A stretch of 42,440 nt of DNA from the NCBI GenBank assembly GCA_016931365.1, contig JAFGEY010000087.1:1-42440 (forward strand), written 5' to 3'. The position numbers were made by a program, and so were the translations under genes. This DNA is from Anaerolineae bacterium. GTDB lineage: Bacteria > Chloroflexota > Anaerolineae > JAFGEY01. Below, one piece after another: positions 25,118 to 32,500 of this stretch (position 1 is the stretch's first letter; every line of letters starts with the position of its first letter). A model generated the notes under the pieces. That model was given only the letters and a program-made list of their open reading frames with translations. It searched no databases and was not told the DNA's origin.

Positions 25118-25786
25118 TCAACCATGCTCATTGCCGGACTTGTCTATAATGTCTACATACTCGGGATATAGTTGTTTGAAACAGTCGGGACAAATGCCGT
25201 GGCTAAAATCCACGTCCGAGTGATCGCGCACATAAACCTCTACGTCTTGCCAGTAACCCTGATCGTCACGCACTTTTTTGCAGTTAGCACAGATCGGCAG
25301 CAACCCACGCAGCGTCTTGACTTGGGCCAGCGCCTCTTCCAGTTCGCACACGCGTTGAGCCAACTGCTTTTGCAGCGCGCGCAACTTGAGGTGCGTTTCG
25401 ACACGGGCCAACACCTCCTCGAACTGGAAGGGCTTGGTCACGTAATCCACGCCGCCGGCCCTAAAGGCATCAACTTTGTCTTTGACCGCATCCAGCGCGC
25501 TGATAAAGATGATCGGAATGTCGCGCGTTCGTTCGTCTTGCTTGAGCCGCTCGCTAATCTGGTAGCCGTCCATCTCGGGCATCATAATGTCAAGCAGGAT
25601 CAAGTCGGGTACGGCCGCCCGCACCGACTCCAACGCGCGCTCTCCGCTAGGGACCGCACGCACCTGGTAGCCCTGTCCGCTCAAAACTTGAAACAGCAAC
25701 TTGAGATTGGCCGGCGTGTCATCCACAACCAGAATCGTCGCACCTGTTTCTGGAATAGCCTGAATGTCTTGTCCTGTTTCGCTCAT
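25118..25786 (-). CDS. Response regulator with C-terminal Cys-rich domain
   Basis: The protein has 222 residues from ATG 25786, whose ATG overlaps the TGA of the upstream hybrid kinase (ATGA); GGGAGG lies 5 bases before it. This indicates translational coupling. Residues 15-135 are a receiver domain with the acidic pair VVDD, phospho-acceptor Asp66 in LLDIMMPEMDG, the Ser/Thr of FISA and Lys of VTKPF. A coiled coil (LQKQLAQRVCELEE) links to a C-terminal domain with CANCKKVRD and HGICPDC, a probable four-Cys metal site seen after many REC and PAS domains. There is no DNA-binding domain or known catalytic output. A longer start at 25810 would overlap the kinase gene further and has no advantage. 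Confidence 0.9.
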   Translation of the reverse strand: MSETGQDIQAIPETGATILVVDDTPANLKLLFQVLSGQGYQVRAVPSGERALESVRAAVPDLILLDIMMPEMDGYQISERLKQDERTRDIPIIFISALDAVKDKVDAFRAGGVDYVTKPFQFEEVLARVETHLKLRALQKQLAQRVCELEEALAQVKTLRGLLPICANCKKVRDDQGYWQDVEVYVRDHSDVDFSHGICPDCFKQLYPEYVDIIDKSGNEHG

Positions 25787-28440
25787 TCGCTTCCTCCCGA
25801 GTGTAACCAAGCCAGTATCTCATCATGCTCAAAACCATACACCAGTTGGGTCAACTTGTCAACCAACCCAGGATCGCTGCCAGCCTGACTCAACTGTTCC
25901 AGCAAAGCCAACATCTGCTGCATATCACCCACGATCACGGCCTGGCGCATTGCCGACACCCACGCAGGATCGAGGTTGTGAATCCGTGTTTGAATAGCGT
26001 CGGCGTCTGGCTCATGATCTGGGCGAGCTTCCGCGCTTACTTGCTCAACATTCGGCGCGGCATAAACAAATCGCACCCTTAAATGGCGCATCAATATATC
26101 AAATATCGTTGTTTTCTGGAATGGTTTGCGCACAAAGTCATCACACCCACCAGCGATGATATTTTCCCGCTCTTCCTCGAACGCACTGGCCGTCAACGCA
26201 ACAAAAATCGTCTCACTTTTCAATGCTTGATTCTGGATTCTCGCCTTGATTTCCTTGATCGCTTCGCGTCCATCCATTTTGGGCATGCGCATGTCCATAA
26301 AGATGAGCTGGGGCCGCCAACTTTCCCATATTGCAATAGCCTCTTGACCGTTCGCGGCTTCGCAAAGCTCGAATCCCAGGGGGCTTAACAGCTTTACCAG
26401 CAACGTGCGGCTGGCTGCGTCATCTTCGACAACAAGGATGCGATAGACGGGTTGCCTCGGCTCAAGGCCGATGATCTGTCGTGCAGCATAGGTATCCTCT
26501 ACCTTCGCCGCATCTACGAATTCGGCCTGGATGTCAAAGGCAAACACACTGCCCTGCCCGACCTTGCTCTGCACGGTGAGATCGCCACCCATCAGGCGCA
26601 CATACTGCCGGCTGATGGGCAAGCCCAGGCCGGTGCCCTGCCCCGACTGCCGCCCGCTCTCCGTCTGCATAAAGGCATCAAAGAGCTTTTCCAACTCGTC
26701 GGAAGCAATGCCAACACCGGTGTCTTGGATCTCAAAGGAAAGGATGGACAGGGAAGGAGTCAACAAGGGAACAGGTATCTGACCTTCCTTGTCGACGCTT
26801 CCCTTGTTTCCTTGTCTACTCGTTACTCTCAAAGTGATGCTTCCTTGCTCCGTGAACTTGACCGCATTGCCCAACAGGTTGATCAACACCTGGCGCAGTT
26901 TGCTCATATCGGTGCAGATGTACTGTGGCACACTTGGCGCGAGGTCAAACACAACCGTCAGCCCTTTCTGGCGCGCGCGCAGGCTGAACATCTCGCCCAG
27001 GCAGAGCAGCATCTCGTGCAGATCAAAGGCTGCCGGCCGCAACTCCGTCCGCCCGGCCTCGATCTTGGAGAGGTCCAGCACATCGTTGATCAGGGCCAGC
27101 AAATGCTCCCCACTGCGGTGGATGATTTCCACATTCTCACGCTGCCGATCAGCCAGCAATTCATCGTGCAACATCACCTCGGCAAAGCCCAGAATGGCCG
27201 TGAGCGGCGTGCGCAACTCATGGCTTATGCTCGCCAGAAAGACGCTCTTGGCCCGGTTGGCCGCCTCGGCCGCATCCTTAGCTTGTAAGAGGGCTTGCTC
27301 CGTTTGCCGCTGGATCGCCATGCTGTCCAGAAAGGCGTTAAACCACCGAAATAATTCCCCAATCTCATCTGAACGGAATGTCATCAGGCGAAATTGCCAA
27401 TCAAATGTGTTATTCTGGATATTCTTGAACAAACCGGTGAGATAAGTCAGCGGACGCACCATCGTGCGCGAAAATCCTACGCCAATCACAGCCACAAAGC
27501 CAATGCTGACCAACAACATCGCAATGCCGGTATCGCGGATGGTATCCGCACTGGCAGTCACCGTATGCATGGGAACCAGGCCAGCCAAATACCAGCCGCT
27601 GACCTTCGATTGACAATAGGTCACGAGCATCTTCTGTTGCTCCAACGCCATGATAAACGCGCCCTGTGGTCCTGTGAGCCGCTCGATGAATGCGGGCATA
27701 ACCTTGTGCCCGATATTGGCCTTATCTGGGTGGAAGACAATGCGGTTCTGGGGATCGATGATGAGCAGATACCCTCCCGCCCCCAAATCCAATTGCCGGT
27801 AGTGGTCATACAAACTCTCCGGGCTATAGTTGACGAGCATCAGCGCGCCCGGTCTCTCTTGCAATGTGGCGGCATCCACCGCGCGAAGCAGTTTGGCTGC
27901 CGTGACCACCTGCTCGTAAGCCGAGTTGATGTTCACATTTCGCTCCATGCCTGTCCAGACTACAGGCGTGGAGCCTTTTTCGACATTCGCCCAAATCTGC
28001 TTCAAGACAACGTCATCAATATCCCGTACATTCAACGTATCGCCTACATGATAATGCGCACCGCCGGGCGTGAAAATATCTATCGAAACCAGACCATGCA
28101 AGCTGAGATAACTGCTAAGAATATACCCTATGCGCGCGTGCGTCGCCAAACGCTGATATGTATAGTCGGCTCGATACTGATTGGTATCATCTATTGCCTC
28201 GCGGATTTCCTCAACGCCAGAGATATTCGTGATCAGGCTTTCCACCTCAGCCATAATCTGTTCCAGGTAGTCTTTTTGATCCACTACCAACGTCTGCATA
28301 AACCGGGTCACATCTGCCTGAATCACCCGTCGCGAAGTTGAGTAAGAAATCAACGCAAAGAACAAAAGGGGCAGTACGCCGATTACTCCTAAGAACAGCA
28401 CAAACTGCCAAGTCATCTTGGGATGTAGCAAACGTCGCAT
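25783..28440 (-). CDS. dCache hybrid sensor histidine kinase
   Basis: The protein has 885 residues. TM1 (about 13-34), a periplasmic double-Cache-like domain (about 38-300), TM2 (303-323), HAMP (324-385), HisKA with SHELRTP (His407), ATPase with N box NLLGNAVKFT, G1 DTGVGI and G2 GQGTGLGLPIS, then a receiver (668-790; Asp716 in FMDMRMP), and a helical tail (823-880). It should sense a ligand outside the membrane, autophosphorylate and pass phosphate to its own receiver. A 27-residue insert (541-567) between N and G1 boxes is encoded by a repeat-like DNA stretch (26740-26820). The sugar-binding lipoprotein gene lies 68 bases upstream, and the response regulator overlaps its stop. AAGGAG precedes the ATG. 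The tail resembles an HPt module but has no His at the phospho site. Confidence 0.92.
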   Translation of the reverse strand: MRRLLHPKMTWQFVLFLGVIGVLPLLFFALISYSTSRRVIQADVTRFMQTLVVDQKDYLEQIMAEVESLITNISGVEEIREAIDDTNQYRADYTYQRLATHARIGYILSSYLSLHGLVSIDIFTPGGAHYHVGDTLNVRDIDDVVLKQIWANVEKGSTPVVWTGMERNVNINSAYEQVVTAAKLLRAVDAATLQERPGALMLVNYSPESLYDHYRQLDLGAGGYLLIIDPQNRIVFHPDKANIGHKVMPAFIERLTGPQGAFIMALEQQKMLVTYCQSKVSGWYLAGLVPMHTVTASADTIRDTGIAMLLVSIGFVAVIGVGFSRTMVRPLTYLTGLFKNIQNNTFDWQFRLMTFRSDEIGELFRWFNAFLDSMAIQRQTEQALLQAKDAAEAANRAKSVFLASISHELRTPLTAILGFAEVMLHDELLADRQRENVEIIHRSGEHLLALINDVLDLSKIEAGRTELRPAAFDLHEMLLCLGEMFSLRARQKGLTVVFDLAPSVPQYICTDMSKLRQVLINLLGNAVKFTEQGSITLRVTSRQGNKGSVDKEGQIPVPLLTPSLSILSFEIQDTGVGIASDELEKLFDAFMQTESGRQSGQGTGLGLPISRQYVRLMGGDLTVQSKVGQGSVFAFDIQAEFVDAAKVEDTYAARQIIGLEPRQPVYRILVVEDDAASRTLLVKLLSPLGFELCEAANGQEAIAIWESWRPQLIFMDMRMPKMDGREAIKEIKARIQNQALKSETIFVALTASAFEEERENIIAGGCDDFVRKPFQKTTIFDILMRHLRVRFVYAAPNVEQVSAEARPDHEPDADAIQTRIHNLDPAWVSAMRQAVIVGDMQQMLALLEQLSQAGSDPGLVDKLTQLVYGFEHDEILAWLHSGGSE
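26740..26820. repeat. ACAAGG-rich repeat in frame inside the dCache kinase gene
   Basis: Read on the minus strand it starts AGTAGACAAGGAAACAAGG, with further GACAAGG and CCTTGTTGAC units in an inverted layout. GTCAACAAGG (26759-26768) pairs at 9 of 10 positions with CCTTGTCGAC (26786-26795). It encodes residues 541-567, between the N and G1 boxes. Similar sequence occurs in the second kinase (30501-30563) and outside genes (41121-41149), but the third kinase has no trace of it. Confidence 0.6.
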
Positions 28441-28508
28441 CCGCTACTCCTTGCTCTGGCACGCATCACGCTTCACGCCCAGATACCAATTCGTTCCTCA
28501 AAACCGGT

Positions 28509-29504
28509 TTATTCCAGCGTTTTTGCTGTCACTAACTTGACATCAACCAAGACTTCTGCAGGCACTGTTTCTCCCTGGTGCATGCGCAACGCAAACTGGA
28601 CACCAGTGTAGCCTTGCAATGCCGCCTGCTGATCAATCGTCGCCTGCAACTTGCCATTGCGTAGAAATTCCAGGGCCTCGTCCAGCGCATCATAGGCGGC
28701 GACCAGCACATCCGTCCTGCCCACCTCGTCAAGGTACTCAATCACGCCAAACGCCATCATGTCGTTGGCACAAAAGATGACTTGGACGTTCGGGTATTGT
28801 TCCAATAATCCCTTGACTACATCGTGAGCCTCGTCAATCTTCCAGTGTGCAGTCTCCTGTGCGACCACCTGGATATTGGGATTTTCACGAAACGCCCGCA
28901 GCGCGCCGTTTTTGCGATCCTCAGCGTTCTTTGCCGTGCGGATACCTTCCAAGATAATCGCCTGCGTAGGTGTCGCGACCTGATCGCTGATGTACTTGGC
29001 TGAAAGGTATGCGCCCAGCTCATTATCCACGCTGATAAAAGGCACACCCATCAAGCCGATTTGCTGCATGCCCTGCAGGTCCAATTGATTATCAATGTTC
29101 ACAATGACAATCCCGGCATCTTGCGCCTCTTTCAAAGCCGGCAGCAGCGCCTTGGAGTCAGCCGGCGCAACCACGATCGCATCTACATGCTCCGCAATTA
29201 ATCCCCGGATGATCGTAATTTGTTGCTCTACTGAGGTCTCCTGTGCCCCGGTCTTGACTACCAATTGAATTCCCAACTCGGCCTCTGCCTGACGCGCGCC
29301 CTTTTCCATCTCTACAAAGAATGGATTAGTCAAGGTCTTCATCACCAACGCGATGGTATACTGTGGTGCTTCCGACACGACCGTCGCCATAATCTGCGTC
29401 CCATCATTCACCACTAATGGCTTACCTTGCTCCGAGACGGCACGACTGCATCCCACCAACAAGGCGCTCAACATCACCAGCCTGATCCAGTTTATTCGCA
29501 GCAT
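28509..29504 (-). CDS. Periplasmic sugar-binding lipoprotein (RbsB/Peripla_BP_4 family)
   Basis: The protein has 331 residues. The signal peptide ends in LLVGC (lipid Cys19). The two-lobed binding fold is clear: TIALVMKTLTNPFFVEMEKGA is the start of the first lobe, split as TIALVMKTLTNP and FFVEMEKGA, then ADAIVV-like VDAIVVAPADSKAL, VNIDNQ, FISVDNELGA, and FCANDMMAFGV as hinge and ligand segments. Members bind ribose, galactose, xylose or quorum-signal furanosyl compounds. No ABC permease or ATPase gene is present in the window. Its place 68 bases before a kinase with an outer Cache domain, and 84 bases after another kinase, suggests it presents a sugar signal to a sensor rather than feeding uptake (inference). 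GAGGTG precedes the ATG. Confidence 0.92.
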   Translation of the reverse strand: MLRINWIRLVMLSALLVGCSRAVSEQGKPLVVNDGTQIMATVVSEAPQYTIALVMKTLTNPFFVEMEKGARQAEAELGIQLVVKTGAQETSVEQQITIIRGLIAEHVDAIVVAPADSKALLPALKEAQDAGIVIVNIDNQLDLQGMQQIGLMGVPFISVDNELGAYLSAKYISDQVATPTQAIILEGIRTAKNAEDRKNGALRAFRENPNIQVVAQETAHWKIDEAHDVVKGLLEQYPNVQVIFCANDMMAFGVIEYLDEVGRTDVLVAAYDALDEALEFLRNGKLQATIDQQAALQGYTGVQFALRMHQGETVPAEVLVDVKLVTAKTLE

Positions 29505-29588
29505 CCTACACCTCTATCAAAATGATTGAAAACCAACTTGCCCAGTTTCAACCAGTAAGCGCCTGGCCAGGTGACAATTCTAGCCAAT

Positions 29589-32500
29589 TCACTCCATCCA
29601 CTTGAGAATTGCCTCGTGATCAAATTGGTACACCTTTTTCCGCAGATCATCTAGCAGCTCTTGCGGCCCCGGCAGTTGGTCCACCAACGCACTCATTTGC
29701 ACCACATCGCCGATCATCAATGCCTGGCGCATCGCTGACCGCCATCCATCAGGCGCACCCTGCAGCAAGACCGGATCGAGCGGACGAGACTTGATAGCCG
29801 GGCCATTCTCGTACAAAAAACGCACGCCGAGTTGGCGGGTCAATACATCTACAATCTGCGCCTCGCGAAACGGCTTGCGCAGGAAATCATCGCAGCCGGC
29901 AGCCAGGATTTCGGCGCGCTCCTGATCAAACGCGCTGGCCGACAAAGCCACAATCACGGTCTGCTGACCTTGAGGAGCCGCCTTGATGCGCCGCGTCGCC
30001 TCATATCCATCCAGCACCGGCATGCGTATGTCCATCCAGATCAGGTGTGGACGCCATGACTCCCAAATCGCCACTGCTTCCTGCCCGTCGGCCGCTTCGT
30101 GCACCTCAAAGCCCAGCGGACGCAACAGCCTGACCAGCACGTCGCGAGCAGACTCGTTATCTTCAACAACCAACAGGCGGAAAGGCCCGCCATCGGAAGC
30201 CTGTTGACCTGGCTCCAGTCCCAAAACATGCCGGGAAGCAGCCGCAGTCAAGGCCTCGCACGCTGCCGCTGTCGGCAACTCAACCTGGATGTCGAAGCGA
30301 AAGCACGAACCTTTGCCCACCATACTCTCGACCGTAATGTCGCCGCCCATCAGGCGCACATACTGCCGGCTGATCGCCAGCCCCAGGCCGGTACCCTGCC
30401 CCGACTGCCGCCCGCTCTCCGTCTGTATAAAGGCACCAAAGAGCTTTTCCAACTCGTCGGAAGCGATGCCGACGCCGGTGTCTTGAATCTCAAAATAAAG
30501 GGTAGACAAGGGAACAGATATCTGATCTTCCTTGTCTACGCTTCCCTCGTTTCCTTGTCTACTCTTTAACTTCAAAATAATGCTCCCCCGCTCCGTGAAC
30601 TTGACCGCATTGCCCAACAGGTTGATCAACACCTGGCGTAGCTTGCTCATGTCGGCATAGACATGCTGCGGCACTTCTGGAGCAAGATCGAACACCACCG
30701 TCAAGCCCTTTTGCTCGGCGCGCAGGCTGAACATCTCGCCCAAGCCGAGCAGCATCTCGTGTAGGTCAAAAACCTCCGGCTGCACCTCCACGCGCCCGGC
30801 CTCGATCTTGGAGAGATCCAGCACATCGTTGATCAGTGCCAGCAAATGCTCCCCACTGCGATGGATGATTTCCACATTCTCGCGCTGCCGGTCAGCCAGC
30901 AATTCATCGTGCAACATCACCTCGGCAAAGCCCAGAATGGCCGTGAGCGGTGTGCGCAACTCATGGCTCATGTTGGACAAGAAGGCACTCTTGGCCCGGT
31001 TGGCCATCTCGGCCGCCTCTTTGGACTGGCGCAGCGATTCTTCCATTTGCTTGCGCTCGGTGATGTCTTCGACCACCGCCAGAACGCGGTATATCTGTCC
31101 TGCATCGTTCTCAATTGAAAATGTGCGCCCCCACACCCAGCGTATGCTGCCATCTGGCCGGAGGATGCGATATTCCCGGTCGAAAGGAACACCTTGAGTT
31201 TGTTCTCGGACGGCCTCAAGCACCCGATCCTTATCTTCAGGATGGACGGCCTGGATAAATGAAATAGAATTGACGATCAAACTCTCGCACGTCTGCCCCC
31301 ATATTTCCTCATAGGCCGGGTTGACATAAAGCACTTGGAGCGTTTGTGTATCCCACAGCCAGACGGCCTGCCGCATTGCCGCGGTGATTTGGCGCATCCT
31401 GGCTTCGCTTTCGCGCCGCGCTTCTTCCGCTTGCTTGCGCTCGATGGCCATAGCAACCTGGGTGGACACAAACAAAAGGAGATTCTTGTTTTCTTCACTG
31501 TAGCGGAGGCCAGGATCGTAGGTCTGGGCAGCCATCACACCGATCGTCTTCCGGTCAATCGTCTTGAGCGGTATGCCGATCCAATCAACGGCCGGGGCGC
31601 CTGTGATCTCGACCTCACCCGAGTCGATCAGATGTTGATATCCTTCGGGCGATGCCAGCAGCGGCTTGCCGGTGCGCAAAACGTAGGCAGTCAGGCCTTT
31701 GTTCGGCCGGTAAGGTGGCGGCGTGGGATCGTGCTCGTCCACGTGATAGACAAAACGGATCAAGCCGTCAGCCTCATCATAAAGGGCAATGTAAAAGTTT
31801 TTGGCCGACATCAATTCGCCGACAACGGCATGGATCGCCGGAAACAACTCATTCAGGTTTTGCACCGACTGAGCCGCCTCCGAGATGCGATAGAGCGCCG
31901 CCTGCACCTGTTCCCCCCGCTTGAGTTCGGTGATGTCGATGGTGTACCCGCCCAACATCGGCGGCTGACCGGGCTCTTTGATCGGGAATTTGAGGCTGTG
32001 ATAGTAGTGCCCGGCGAAAGATTCATCTGCCGAGACCACCAGACCTTCACGCATGACACGCTGATCGTCCAGTGTCATCGGCCCGGCCAATTCCGGTGAC
32101 CAGATCTCTTCGTTGGTCTTGCCGAGCAGTTCAGACACCGGTTTGCCCAGCATCTGCTCAAAGTGACGGCTGAGGATCACCGCGCGGGTATCGGCATCCT
32201 TGATATACATCGGTATCGGGATGTATTTCAGATACAGTTCAAACCGGTCAGTGAGACTGCGCAGTTCTTTTTCTACCTGCTCACGCTCGGTAATGTCGGC
32301 CATCCCCACCAGCAGGCACGGTTCGCCGGAAAAATCCAATGGCAATACATTCACCAGGGCAAACTTGGTGCGACCCTGCGCGGTCTTGAGTTCAACCACT
32401 TTATTGACGACGCGGCCCTTGGTCTTAACTTCGTCCAACAGGGTCCGGCGGTCGGTAGAAAACGCATAATAGTCAGGTGCACGCGTTGAGGTCAGGTCTG

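Noticed and set aside
26740..26820. Frameshift or pseudogene in the dCache kinase caused by the repeat
   Set aside because: The frame stays open and the flanking N and G1 boxes are intact, so it is an in-frame insert.
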